From: Streptomyces halobius
Lineage (GTDB): Bacteria > Actinomycetota > Actinomycetes > Streptomycetales > Streptomycetaceae
NCBI RefSeq assembly: GCF_023277745.1
Contig: NZ_CP086322.1
Coordinates: 682,001-746,000 of the forward strand
Length of the DNA: 64,000 bases
Direction of reading: 5' to 3'
Below are positions 33,762 to 42,188 of the stretch, piece after piece (position 1 is the stretch's first letter; each line of letters begins with the position of its first letter). The notes beneath the pieces were generated by a model. It was not told the origin of the DNA, made no database searches, and saw nothing but the letters and a program-made list of their open reading frames with translations. The translations under genes and the position numbers were made by a program.

Positions 33762-34511
33762 TCACGAATGCTTCATCGCCTCACGCACCGAGAGCGGGGA
33801 GAGCCCCTCCCGGTGTTCCTCGACGAAGCCGCGTACCGCCTCCGGAGCCGTCTTCGCGTATGCGCGCAACGCCCAGCCGATCGCCTTGCGGATGAAGAAG
33901 TCCTGGTGCCCGGCCCGCCGCAGGCAGTACGCGAAGAGCCGGTCGGTGTCCGTGCGCTCCTTGAAGCGCAGTTGGTGCAGCAGCGCGGTACGCGCCACCC
34001 ATCGGTCGTCGTCCTCGATCCACCGGTCCATGTCGGTGGTCAGCCGCGCATCCGCGCTCACCAGCCCGCCGACGACATGCGCGGCGAGCGCGTCGACCGT
34101 GTCCCACCACGATGTCGTCGTGATCAGCCGCCGGGCGACCGGCAGAAAGCCGGACGAGCAGCGCTTCACATGACGGCGCAGATAGTCCACGGCGAAGTAG
34201 TGGTACTCCCGCTCTCGCAGGTCCCAGCAGCGCAGTGCGATGGCCGTGCAGTCGGTCTCGTCGGGCTTCGGGGTGCCCTTGAGGAGGGCGCGGTCCAGCG
34301 TGCGGCGTTCGGTGGCGGGGATGCCGAGGAACGGGCAGACGCCCTTGAGGTAGGCGGCGGCGCCCTCGGCCCGTACGGGGTCCCCGGCAGGCGGACAGGA
34401 GGCGGTCAGCCGGGACAGGACGGTGTCGGCGAGGGCGCTGAAGGGGGCTTGTCCCGGTGCGAGGGGTGGAGCTGGTGCCCGGGCGCTGGACGGATCCGGT
34501 GGCGAGGCCAT
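33762..34511 (-). CDS. DNA alkylation repair protein (AlkC/AlkD HEAT-like)
   Basis: 249 residues from ATG 34511. HEAT-repeat alkylpurine glycosylase signatures are present: YLKGVCPFLGIPATERRTLD, CWDLREREYHYFAVDYLRRH, TTSWWDTVDALAAHVVGGLV, DDRWVARTALLHQLRFKE, and FFIRKAIGWALRAYAKTAPE. This matches the AlkD-like family, which excises positively charged N3/N7-alkylpurines without base flipping. It is divergent from the TVP38 gene with 50 bases between starts. Confidence 0.93.
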   Translation of the reverse strand: MASPPDPSSARAPAPPLAPGQAPFSALADTVLSRLTASCPPAGDPVRAEGAAAYLKGVCPFLGIPATERRTLDRALLKGTPKPDETDCTAIALRCWDLREREYHYFAVDYLRRHVKRCSSGFLPVARRLITTTSWWDTVDALAAHVVGGLVSADARLTTDMDRWIEDDDRWVARTALLHQLRFKERTDTDRLFAYCLRRAGHQDFFIRKAIGWALRAYAKTAPEAVRGFVEEHREGLSPLSVREAMKHS

Positions 34512-34561
34512 GTGGGCAAGGTTACGGCCGCGCGGCAGCCGCGCCGGGTTACGCTCCCGGG

Positions 34562-35296
34562 ATGCTCGAACCCGTCGCGACGCCCGACGGCCTCGCCGTC
34601 CGCTGTACGCGTGTCCTCTTCTCCCCATGGTCCCGGCTGAGCCTGCTGCTCGTGCTGCTGGCCTGCGCGGCGGCCGCGATGCTGCAGTGGCAGCCGCAGC
34701 GGCTGGTGACCGAGGGATGGCCCGCGCAGCTGTCCGGCCCGGCGGCCATGGTCGGCTTCGCGGTGGCGTACGGGGTGTGCACCACCGCATTTGTGCCGCG
34801 TCCCGTGCTGAACCTCGCCGCGGGTGCCCTCTTCGGCAGCCAGGCCGGGCTGGCCGCCGCGCTCGGCGGTACGGTGCTGGGCGCCGGTCTGGCTTTCGGT
34901 CTCGGCCGGCTGCTCGGCCAGGACGCGCTGCGCCCGTTGCTGCGTGCCCGGTGGCTGACCGCGGCGGACCGGCAGCTGAGCCGGCACGGTTTCCGCTCGA
35001 TGCTGGCGATCCGGCTGTTCCCCGGGGTGCCGTTCTGCGCCTCGAACTACTGCGCCGCGGTCTCCCGGATGCGTTGGTTCCCGTTTCTGGCGGCGACGGC
35101 GCTCGGCAGCGTCCCGAATACCGCGGCGTACGTCATCGCGGGGGCGCGGGCCTCGACTCCCGGCTCGCCGGTGTTCCTCCTCGCCATGGGCTTCATCGCG
35201 CTCAGCGGTCTGGGCGGGATGATCGCGGCTTGGTGCAAGCGCAAGGCGCTGCGCGGACGGTGCGTGAGCGGGACGGTGGCGCTGGACAAGCGCTAG
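34562..35296 (+). CDS. TVP38/TMEM64 family membrane protein
   Basis: 244 residues from ATG 34562. About six membrane segments. The family core reads PRPVLNLAAGALFGSQAGLA with GTVLGAGLAFGLGRLLG, then MLAIRLFPGVPFCASNYCAA, which matches the SNARE-associated (VTT) domain with its conserved RxxPxxP-like loop. Like DedA it may translocate lipids. It is divergent from the alkylation repair gene. A tandem repeat tract follows it. Confidence 0.9.
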   Translation: MLEPVATPDGLAVRCTRVLFSPWSRLSLLLVLLACAAAAMLQWQPQRLVTEGWPAQLSGPAAMVGFAVAYGVCTTAFVPRPVLNLAAGALFGSQAGLAAALGGTVLGAGLAFGLGRLLGQDALRPLLRARWLTAADRQLSRHGFRSMLAIRLFPGVPFCASNYCAAVSRMRWFPFLAATALGSVPNTAAYVIAGARASTPGSPVFLLAMGFIALSGLGGMIAAWCKRKALRGRCVSGTVALDKR

Positions 35297-35321
35297 GCGC
35301 ACGAGCTTCTCCACTTCCGCG

Positions 35322-35369
35322 CTTCCGCCTCCCTGGACTTCCGCCTTCCTGGACTTCCACCTCCCTGGA
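35322..35369. repeat. 16-bp tandem repeat, three copies plus a degenerate fourth
   Basis: CTTCCGCCTCCCTGGA, CTTCCGCCTTCCTGGA and CTTCCACCTCCCTGGA follow each other at 35322-35337, 35338-35353 and 35354-35369, then a decayed copy to about 35385. Strand-biased pyrimidine-rich DNA in the 330-base spacer before uppP; otherwise nothing was recognised in that spacer. Confidence 0.9.
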
Positions 35370-35626
35370 CCTTCGCTTCCCAGGCTTTCCTCCCCGCCGT
35401 CCCCGGAAGACGTCGTCATTCCCCACCGTCCCCGACCGTCCCCGGAAGGCATTCCGTCCACACCTTCCCGGAATACGTCGTCCCTCCCGGGCCCTTTGGA
35501 CGGCCCGACATCTTCGGGCGCTACGCTGCCCCAGCGGCCGATGACATCATCCGCGTCCGCCGCACCGTCCGCCTCTCCCCGCCCGCGCCGGTAAGCGCTT
35601 GATCACCCCTGGATAGCGTAGTTTCC

Positions 35627-36499
35627 ATGACCTGGTTTGAATCGTTCGTCCTCGGACTCGTCCAAGGGTTGACCGAGTTCCTGCCCATCTCGTCCAGCGC
35701 GCACCTCCGCCTGACCGCGGCGTTCGCCGACTGGCACGACCCGGGCGCGGCGTTCACCGCGATCACGCAGATCGGCACCGAGACCGCCGTCATCATCTAC
35801 TTCCGCAAGGACATCTGGCGGATCATCTCGACGTGGGCCCGCTCGCTCGTCAACCCGGAGCTGCGGCACGCGCAGGATGCCAAGCTGGGCTGGCTGGTCA
35901 TCATCGGTTCGATCCCGATCGGCGTGCTGGGTCTGACGCTCAAGGACGCGATCGAGGGGCCGTTCCGTGACCTCCGGCTGATCGCCACCACCTTGATCGT
36001 GCTGGGTGTGGTGCTCGGTATCGCCGACCGGCTGGCCGCCCGCGACGAGCTCGGGGGCCGGCACCGCGCCGCCAAGCAGCGCAAGTCGCTCGACGATCTC
36101 ACCGTCAAGCACGGTCTGGTGTACGGCATGTGCCAGGCCATGGCGCTGGTCCCGGGTGTCTCGCGCTCCGGCGCCACGATCAGCGGCGGTCTGCTGATGG
36201 GCTACACACGGGAGTCCGCGGCCCGATACTCCTTCCTCCTCGCCATCCCGGCGGTGCTGGCGTCCGGTGTCTACGAGCTGAAGGACGCCGGCGAGGGGCA
36301 TGTCGCCTGGGGGCCCACCATCTTCGCGACGTTCATCGCCTTCGTCGTCGGCTATGCCGTGATCGCATGGTTCATGAAGTTCATCTCCACCAAGAGCTTT
36401 ATGCCTTTCGTCATCTACCGCATCGTGCTGGGCATCGTCCTCTTCGTCCTGATCGCGGCCGGTGTGCTGGCCCCGGACGCGGGCGAATCCGGCGGCTGA
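35627..36499 (+). CDS. uppP: Undecaprenyl-diphosphatase
   Basis: 290 residues with about eight membrane segments. The signature regions are LVQGLTEFLPISSSAHLRL at 12-30 and MALVPGVSRSGATISGGLLM with RESAARYSFLLAIP in the second half, which hold the catalytic Glu, Ser and Arg residues of the BacA/UppP family. It recycles undecaprenyl pyrophosphate to the monophosphate carrier for peptidoglycan and gives bacitracin resistance when abundant. Single gene followed by a strong hairpin. Confidence 0.97.
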   Translation: MTWFESFVLGLVQGLTEFLPISSSAHLRLTAAFADWHDPGAAFTAITQIGTETAVIIYFRKDIWRIISTWARSLVNPELRHAQDAKLGWLVIIGSIPIGVLGLTLKDAIEGPFRDLRLIATTLIVLGVVLGIADRLAARDELGGRHRAAKQRKSLDDLTVKHGLVYGMCQAMALVPGVSRSGATISGGLLMGYTRESAARYSFLLAIPAVLASGVYELKDAGEGHVAWGPTIFATFIAFVVGYAVIAWFMKFISTKSFMPFVIYRIVLGIVLFVLIAAGVLAPDAGESGG

Positions 36500-36655
36500 A
36501 CCAGGGCCGCACAGGTAGCGCTATCTAGCATTTCCTAGCGCCTGATTGCAGCACCCCGCCATGATCATCTCCCACTTGTCTCCCACTCATTCTCCCACCG
36601 GGGAGGCGGGATACGCCCCACTAGGACGTGTGCGTCCGCAAAGTAGGGGATGACG

Positions 36656-36689
36656 CGGAAGGGCCCGCACGGCAGTGCGGGCCCTTCCG
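36656..36689. terminator. Bidirectional terminator between uppP and the next gene
   Basis: Perfect 15-bp stem CGGAAGGGCCCGCAC / GTGCGGGCCCTTCCG (36656-36670, 36675-36689) with loop GGCA. It lies between convergent genes and can serve both. Confidence 0.92.
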
Positions 36690-36729
36690 TACAGAGGGTG
36701 GAGCGGGTCAGCTGGGGTTCATGTCCGGC

Positions 36730-37158
36730 CTAGGCCGCGACCCTCGCCACGAGGAAACGCAGCCGCTCATCCACCGTGTCCCAGGCATCGCCGGTGAGGT
36801 CGTCCAGTGCGGCGGCGGCAGTGAGGATGAGCAGGCCGAGGCGCGCCTCCACGTCCTCCCACGTGTGCGTGATCTCGACCGCCTCACCGCGCGGGCCGGT
36901 GCCCAGCGCGCCGTACACGGCGGTGGTGATGGCGCCCATGTCGCCGCTGATCGCGAGGACCTGGAGGAGCCGGATGTCCCCGGCCGCCGTGATCTCCTCC
37001 TCCACGCGGCCCTGGAGCTGCTGCTCCACCACGGTCGCGCCATCCCCGCTCACGGTGTCCAGGGCGACCATGGCCGTCACGATGACTGGTCGGGTAGCGG
37101 GGACGCATTGCTGCGCCCCCGCTACCCGACCAATGACGTCCGCGAGTTCCTTCGCCAC
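36730..37158 (-). CDS. Protein of unknown function
   Basis: 142 residues, starting MAKELADVIGRVAG. Mostly helical and acidic (TVVEQQLQGRVEEEITAAGD; EDVEARLGLLILTAAAALDD), no membrane segments, not recognised. Residues about 9-24 are encoded within a long inverted repeat (37087-37132), which is odd for a coding sequence. The 105 bases upstream hold a perfect palindrome and look like its promoter. It begins the accessory region that runs to 42.8 kb. Confidence 0.65.
   Translation of the reverse strand: MAKELADVIGRVAGAQQCVPATRPVIVTAMVALDTVSGDGATVVEQQLQGRVEEEITAAGDIRLLQVLAISGDMGAITTAVYGALGTGPRGEAVEITHTWEDVEARLGLLILTAAAALDDLTGDAWDTVDERLRFLVARVAA
37087..37132. repeat. Long near-perfect inverted repeat within a gene's 5' end
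   Basis: Arms TGGTCGGGTAGCGGGG (37087-37102) and CCCCGCTACCCGACCA (37117-37132) are perfect over 16 bp. After an A/C mismatch the pairing goes on with CGCA/TGCG (37104-37107, 37112-37115) around a TTGC loop, giving a 21-position stem. It lies in codons 9-24 of the minus-strand gene at 36730-37158. Confidence 0.9.
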
Positions 37159-37183
37159 GTCCCCCCAGGTGTTATCTGGGGTT

Positions 37184-37195
37184 GTATTCGAATAC
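37184..37195. promoter_or_regulatory. Perfect 12-bp palindrome upstream of the 142-residue protein
   Basis: GTATTCGAATAC lies 26 bases upstream of the start at 37158, in an AT-richer stretch; a CCCCAG/CTGGGG hairpin lies between them (37161-37181). Good candidate for a repressor site overlapping the promoter. Confidence 0.5.
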
Positions 37196-37263
37196 CTGCT
37201 GGTCAGAGCGCTCTATGGATGCCAGTTACGTGAGGCACGTCTTCTCCTGGTGGCCGGAGGTCA

Positions 37264-37872
37264 TTACCGCGTGCTCCTACGTAGGGCCAGCAAGCTCATT
37301 AGCTTGCGAGTGAATCGGTGCATGTGCGGGTCGAGGGTGTCCTCTGGTGTGGCGAGGACCTGGTCCAAGGAGAGCCACTTGATCGCGCCGAACTCGGCTT
37401 CGTCGAAGGAAGTGACCTGGTCTGCCTCTCCCCGCAGGACGTACCACAAGGACACGTCAGTGTGCCGCCCCTGGCCGCGAGTCCGTGTGACGGTGAGGAA
37501 GATCGGGCGCTCCCCGGTGATCGAGGCGGGTACGGCTTCGATGCGCAGCTCTTCGCGGCATTCACGACGGACCGTGTGCCACGGATCCTCTGTCGGCTCG
37601 ACGTGGCCGCCGCTGGGAAGCCACAAGCCGGCCTTGCGGTGGGCAACGAGCAGGAGCTCCTCGCGCGTCTCATCGAGCACGACGAAGTAGCTGACCAGGT
37701 GCTTCGCGGGGGTGGCGGGCTTCAGCGTCCTGTAGAGAGGCGCTCCGCTGGTGATCCACTCTGCTGTTGCAGCGAGGTGCGTCTGCTCCTGATCGTCCCA
37801 GGGCTCGATGCCGCTGAGCAGCTGCATCAGCTGGGCGCGGAGTAGTTGGTCGGGGGCATTTGAGGAATCCAT
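37264..37872 (-). CDS. NUDIX hydrolase
   Basis: 202 residues from ATG 37872; a TTG at 37923 in the same frame would add 17 residues. The Nudix box is complete: GGHVEPTEDPWHTVRRECRE then ELRIE, with the REXXEE core present. It is preceded by SYFVVLDETREELLLVAHRK and followed by WYVLRGEADQVTSFDEAEFG. These enzymes cleave nucleoside diphosphates linked to another moiety; the substrate is unknown. It sits 26 bases before nothing recognisable and 62 bases after the next gene, in the same direction. Confidence 0.92.
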   Translation of the reverse strand: MDSSNAPDQLLRAQLMQLLSGIEPWDDQEQTHLAATAEWITSGAPLYRTLKPATPAKHLVSYFVVLDETREELLLVAHRKAGLWLPSGGHVEPTEDPWHTVRRECREELRIEAVPASITGERPIFLTVTRTRGQGRHTDVSLWYVLRGEADQVTSFDEAEFGAIKWLSLDQVLATPEDTLDPHMHRFTRKLMSLLALRRSTR

Positions 37873-37934
37873 GGTGACCACGGGCACATGATGGCAGGGG
37901 AGCCACAACCGCTCGCGGGTCAAGTCAGCCAGCG

Positions 37935-38408
37935 CTAGCGGACGGGGCCCTGCTCGTCGATGAAGAAGTCAGGCGTTCCACAGAACAGGTCAGTGGTCAC
38001 CGGTCCGTAGGCGATATTGAAGGTGTCCAGCCAGTAGGACCAGTCTCGGATCCCCAGTGCGCTGCTGAAGCGGTAGTTCAGCTGCCAACGGACCCACTGT
38101 CCGGGAACAAGTCGCACGGCGGGCAGGCGTCGTCGCCGCGGCGGCAGGGCAAACAAAGGCTGCACTCGCGGGAAGACCCGCAGGCGTCCTTCGGCTTCAC
38201 GGAGTTGGACATCGATCTTGCTCAGGTCCTCAAGAGTGTCATGAGGCTGAAAACCGTCCTCCTCACTCATGCGCACCACGTGCGCCAGCGACCTCGACGC
38301 ATGTGGAAGAGGGAACCCGATCGGGGCGGCATTCCTGCGCGCGGCACTCTCACCTCCCCGAGACTCCTTGGTCCACGATGTCCGTACCCACTGCACGGTG
38401 ATCTCCAC
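37935..38408 (-). CDS. Hypothetical protein
   Basis: 157 residues if the GTG at 38408 is used, 111 if it begins at ATG 38270 (MSEEDGFQPHD). The C-terminal part is strongly protein-like: PAVRLVPGQWVRWQLNYRFS then DWSYWLDTFNIAYGPVTTDL and FFIDEQGPVR. I recall similar small actinobacterial proteins of unknown function. It may be transcribed together with the Nudix gene. Confidence 0.65.
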   Translation of the reverse strand: MEITVQWVRTSWTKESRGGESAARRNAAPIGFPLPHASRSLAHVVRMSEEDGFQPHDTLEDLSKIDVQLREAEGRLRVFPRVQPLFALPPRRRRLPAVRLVPGQWVRWQLNYRFSSALGIRDWSYWLDTFNIAYGPVTTDLFCGTPDFFIDEQGPVR

Positions 38409-38457
38409 GCCGTCTCATTCTCCGCTTAGCTGTTGCGCGTCATGACGTTGTTGACGC

Positions 38458-39849
38458 TCATGCGATGGGTGCGGGGGTATGAGTTCCGGTAGCGCCTTGT
38501 GCGAGTGCCTGTTGTGCCTGCGCGAGTCTGCGGATTGCCTGGATCAGTTGACTCGAAGGGAGCGTGTACGGCAGTCGGATGTTGCGTTCGAACGCACCTC
38601 CGATCCCGAATCGTGGTCCGGCCGCGATGGTCACTCCGTGGTCAGGCGCCATGGCTGCCAGCCGTGAGCTGACGGGTCCGGGGAAGGTTGCCCATAGCGT
38701 CACACCGCCGGCTGGTTGCAGGGCATGCACGTCCGGTAGGTGCTCGGTGAGTGCTTGCCGCAGGGCGTCACGTTGCGACCTGAGTTGCTGGAGTGTGTCC
38801 GGTCGCTGGGCCTGGTGCTCGTTCAGGAGGACGGCTGTGGCGAGCTGTTCGACGACGGGTGTGCCGAGGTCTGTGGTGGGACGGGCCTTTTCGACGCGTT
38901 CCAGGAGAGAGGGAAGCGCGCGAATCCAGCCTATGCGTAGGCCGCCCCAGACGCTCTTGGACACAGAGCCGATGCTGATGGCTGCTGGCATGTGCAGCGC
39001 GAGGGGTTCGGGGCTCGGAATGTCCAGAGCCAGATCGGCCATGGTCTCGTCGACGACCGTGGGACACGCGAGCCTGAGCTGTTGGCGCACGCTCGTGGGC
39101 ATGCACATCCCGGTCGGGTTGTGAAAGTCAGGTATTAGGTAGGCCAGGTCCGCGGCTTGCCCGGCTGCTTGGAGTTGCTCGGTGTCCCAGCCGGAAGACG
39201 CCACGGCGACGGGCAGAAGTCGGGCGCGCGCTTGAGTGAATGTCGTGATCGCGTGTGGGTAGGTCGGATGGTCGATGAGGACTTTGCCGCGTGGCGACAG
39301 GAGTATTCGTGTCAGAAGTGCGAGCGCGTGCTGTGCGCCGTTGGTGATCAGGATGTGATCGGGCCGGGTGGGCAGTCCTCGCCGCTGATACCAGTGGGCG
39401 ACTGCTTCGCGCAGCTCCGCGGTGCCGTATCGGTCGTAGCCGTGCCGCTCGAAGTGTCGTGGCAGCTGTTCGAGAGCGGTCGCGAACGCAGCGTGGAGGA
39501 TTTCTACGGGCGCAGCCGGCGCGGCAAAGGACAGGTCGATGGTCTCTGCGTCCGTGCCGACCGGGTGCTCGGACGTGGTGTCATCAGGCAGCCGTACCGT
39601 CGCCCTGGTGCGCGCCTGTGTGGCGAGGTATCCGTGCTCGACCAGCGTGCGAAATGAGGTACCGACGGTGGTTCTGCTCGTGCCGAGCGCGACAGCCAGG
39701 TCACGCTCGCTCGGCAGGGCCGCGCCAAGGGAGAGGCGTCCATCCAGGATGAGCAGACGCAGCCTGTCGGAGAGACGTTGATGCGCTGGCCCCGGCCCCT
39801 CCTGCCAGGTCCCCAACATCCGCGCTACCGCGTGCGTGCTGATTTTCAC
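38458..39849 (-). CDS. MocR-type regulator (GntR helix-turn-helix fused to aminotransferase)
   Basis: 463 residues. An N-terminal winged helix (about 20-90) reads RLRLLILDGRLSLGAALPSE then RDLAVALGTSRTTVGTSFRT. The rest is a class I aminotransferase fold: ITNGAQHALALLTRILLSPR, YLIPDFHNPTGMCM, VVDETMADLALD, and the PLP-lysine region SIGSVSKSVWGGLRIGWIRA. MocR proteins sense PLP or amino compounds. It is divergent from yczE at 39980, as in other MocR/YczE pairs, and an inverted repeat lies in the spacer. Confidence 0.95.
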   Translation of the reverse strand: MKISTHAVARMLGTWQEGPGPAHQRLSDRLRLLILDGRLSLGAALPSERDLAVALGTSRTTVGTSFRTLVEHGYLATQARTRATVRLPDDTTSEHPVGTDAETIDLSFAAPAAPVEILHAAFATALEQLPRHFERHGYDRYGTAELREAVAHWYQRRGLPTRPDHILITNGAQHALALLTRILLSPRGKVLIDHPTYPHAITTFTQARARLLPVAVASSGWDTEQLQAAGQAADLAYLIPDFHNPTGMCMPTSVRQQLRLACPTVVDETMADLALDIPSPEPLALHMPAAISIGSVSKSVWGGLRIGWIRALPSLLERVEKARPTTDLGTPVVEQLATAVLLNEHQAQRPDTLQQLRSQRDALRQALTEHLPDVHALQPAGGVTLWATFPGPVSSRLAAMAPDHGVTIAAGPRFGIGGAFERNIRLPYTLPSSQLIQAIRRLAQAQQALAQGATGTHTPAPIA

Positions 39850-39857
39850 CAGACCAG

Positions 39858-39876
39858 CATAGCCAATCTGGCTATG
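39858..39876. promoter_or_regulatory. Inverted repeat, probable MocR operator
   Basis: CATAGCC-AATCT-GGCTATG (39858-39864, 39870-39876) lies 8 bases from the MocR start and about 100 bases before yczE. Its place in the divergent spacer suggests autoregulation and control of yczE. Confidence 0.6.
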
Positions 39877-39979
39877 GAATCCAGGTCCAGATCACCCAGA
39901 GACTCGCCATATGGCACCTCCCGCTTCCACGGCACACACCTCAGTCCCGGCTCGTCACGACCCACCCGTACTACCGCGC

Positions 39980-40621
39980 ATGAACGCATTTGCCCAGGTC
40001 CGGGCGGCCCGAAAGGCACGTCGGATCCCCCAGCTCCTGCTCGGCTTGATGGGCTACGGGTCCGCCGTCATGCTGCTCGTCCAGTCCGGGCTTGGCGCGG
40101 CCAGCTGGAACGTGCTCACAGAAGGCACCGCCAAGTCTCTTGATATCTCGTTCGGTTGGGCGACAAACCTGATCTCGCTGCTTGTGCTTATTGCATGGAT
40201 CCCCCTGCGAGAACTGCCCGGGCTTGGCACGCTCCTCAACGTCGCGATCGTCGGCTTCGCCGCAGATGCCACCGCGACTGTGCTCCCCAACCCACAGGGG
40301 CCACTCGCCGAGATCGGATATCTCGCCCTCGGCCTTGTCGCTCTGGCATTCTTTGACGCGCTCTACCTCGGCGCGCAGTTCGGGTCGGGACCACGCGACG
40401 GCATCATGACCGGACTCGTTCGGCTCACCCACCTACCCGTCGCCCTTGTACGCACCGGCATCGAAGTCGCTGTTGCCTGCGCCGGCTGGCTTCTGGGTGG
40501 AACCGTCGGAGTCGGCACTGTGCTGATCGCACTGTGCATGGGGCCCCTCGTAGGCTGCTTCCTGCCGCTGGTAGCGGTTCGCCTTCCTGCCGTTTCTGCA
40601 CCCACACGGCACACCCGATGA
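39980..40621 (+). CDS. YczE/YyaS/YitT family membrane protein
   Basis: 213 residues from ATG 39980 (ATG 39911 is possible but that leader is Pro/Ser/Thr-rich). Five or six hydrophobic segments: QLLLGLMGYGSAVMLLVQSG, NLISLLVLIAWIPL, LGLVALAFFDALYLGAQFG and VAVACAGWLLGGTVGVGTVL. GSGPRDGIMTGL is a family hallmark. Members are encoded beside MocR regulators and may transport small molecules, though none has a proven substrate. The transposase start overlaps its stop by four bases. Confidence 0.88.
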   Translation: MNAFAQVRAARKARRIPQLLLGLMGYGSAVMLLVQSGLGAASWNVLTEGTAKSLDISFGWATNLISLLVLIAWIPLRELPGLGTLLNVAIVGFAADATATVLPNPQGPLAEIGYLALGLVALAFFDALYLGAQFGSGPRDGIMTGLVRLTHLPVALVRTGIEVAVACAGWLLGGTVGVGTVLIALCMGPLVGCFLPLVAVRLPAVSAPTRHTR

Positions 40622-41637
40622 CCGTGAAGAGACCGTCGCTTCACCGCAACGCCCCGCTGTCTGTTGAAGGCCGACGCCGCCTCGTCGAACGCTGTAAGTC
40701 GCGCCCGATCGCCCACGTGGCCGCGGAGATGGGGATCTCAAGAGCGTGCGCGTCGAAGTGGGTAAACCGATTCCGCCGCTATGGTGAACTTGGCCTGCAC
40801 GACCGGTCCTCCGCGCCTCGCCACCAACCGACAGCCACGCCGGGCGAGGTAGTGGAACAAATCGAGCGGCTACGCCGGGAACACAAGTGGTCCGCAGCGC
40901 GCATCACCTTCGAACTCTCAGCCCAGGGCATCCAGATCAGTCGCCGGACCATCACGCGACATCTGGAACAGCTCGGACTGAGCCGCCGTCGGTTCATCGA
41001 TCCGGACGGGGAATCCAACCGCACAGCGCGGCAGATCACCGCCCACCGCCCGGGTCACATGGTGCACATCGACGTCAAGAAGGCCGGCCGCATCCCCTAT
41101 GGCGGAGGCTGGCGAGTCCACGGCCGCGGAAGCACGCAGGCCAAATCTGCAGAACGGCAGAAACGCCGAACCGGCCGTCGCGGCTACATCTACCTGCACT
41201 CCGCCATCGACGGCTTTTCGCGCCTGGCCTACACCGAGGCACTGCCAAACGAGAAGGCCACCACCGCCATTGCGTTCATGCACCGCGCTCGCGTCTGGTT
41301 CGCAGCGCATGGCATCACCACCATCGAGCGGATCGTCACCGACAACGGAGCCTGCTACCGAGCCGATGCCTTCGCTCGCGCGCTGCTTGGAGCACGGCAC
41401 CAACGCATCACCCCATACACACCTCGCCACAACGGCAAAGTGGAGCGATACCACCGCATCCTCGCCGAGGAATTCCTCTACGCCCGGAGCTGGCAGTCCG
41501 AGCAACAACGCTCAGACGCGCTCCGCGTCTGGAACATCCACTACAACTACCACCGCCCACACGGGGCAGCTGGAAACCAGCCACCGGCAGTCCGCCTGCC
41601 CCTGACCGTCACCAACGTCCTGTCCTCATACACTTAG
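40618..41637 (+). CDS. IS481-type transposase
   Basis: 339 residues from ATG 40618. A helix-turn-helix (SRPIAHVAAEMGISRACASK) lies at about 30-50, a second HTH region follows, then an integrase core with D (HMVHIDVKKAGRIP), D (IVTDNGACYRADAF) and E (HNGKVERYHRILAEEF). The ending NIHYNYHRPHGAAGNQPPAV is typical of IS481. The open frame is full length, so it may be active. No terminal repeats could be fixed: its start overlaps yczE and its stop overlaps the next gene, which is unusual. Confidence 0.93.
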   Translation: MTVKRPSLHRNAPLSVEGRRRLVERCKSRPIAHVAAEMGISRACASKWVNRFRRYGELGLHDRSSAPRHQPTATPGEVVEQIERLRREHKWSAARITFELSAQGIQISRRTITRHLEQLGLSRRRFIDPDGESNRTARQITAHRPGHMVHIDVKKAGRIPYGGGWRVHGRGSTQAKSAERQKRRTGRRGYIYLHSAIDGFSRLAYTEALPNEKATTAIAFMHRARVWFAAHGITTIERIVTDNGACYRADAFARALLGARHQRITPYTPRHNGKVERYHRILAEEFLYARSWQSEQQRSDALRVWNIHYNYHRPHGAAGNQPPAVRLPLTVTNVLSSYT

Positions 41638-42060
41638 CTCGTCGAGGATCTCGCCGTAGTAGCGGCGCCGCTGGCTCAGTGTCTGGGCGACCTCCTCGTC
41701 TGTGACCTGGGAGATCTTCCCGAGGTGCTCCAAGAGGTTGTCCCGCTGGGGATGGTCAGAGCCTTTGACGTACTCCGTGGTGATGGACACTCCGGCGGCG
41801 AGCAGCAGGTGGTGAGGAAGGCCGCACCAGGTGTCGAAGCTCCGGCAGACGGCTTCCCACAGGAGCCAGACGTCCCCGACGTGGCGTTCTTCGGCGATCA
41901 ACAGGGCGGCGAGTTCGATGCTGTGGCTGAATCCCCAGGAGTGCCCATGCCACCGTGTCTCCTGAAGCAACAAGAACCGGGCGAAGTTCCCGTCGTCCTG
42001 ACAAGGATCCCGGACCAGGGCTTCGAGGACCTGCTGCCTGTCCTCCCAGCGGGCGTCCAT
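41626..42060 (-). CDS. Hypothetical protein next to the transposase
   Basis: 144 residues from ATG 42060, preceded by GAGGA. The protein is helical and natural-looking (FLLLQETRWHGHSWGFSHSI; LWEAVCRSFDTWCGLPHHLL; RRRYYGEILDELSV). I do not recognise it. Its last 12 bases overlap the transposase 3' end on the opposite strand, so the C terminus may have been rewritten by the insertion. The frame upstream to 42825 is antisense to remnants and not counted. Confidence 0.6.
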   Translation of the reverse strand: MDARWEDRQQVLEALVRDPCQDDGNFARFLLLQETRWHGHSWGFSHSIELAALLIAEERHVGDVWLLWEAVCRSFDTWCGLPHHLLLAAGVSITTEYVKGSDHPQRDNLLEHLGKISQVTDEEVAQTLSQRRRYYGEILDELSV

Positions 42061-42188
42061 GGGCAGCCCATCCTCAGAAGCCGTTGCCTTTCCGGACTTG
42101 AGGACTGCGTTTTCGCTGGTCGGGCATAGGGTCGGCGATCCCGTGGGAGTGGTGGGCTGTCGTGTCGTCGCTCCGGTGGAGGTTGTGG

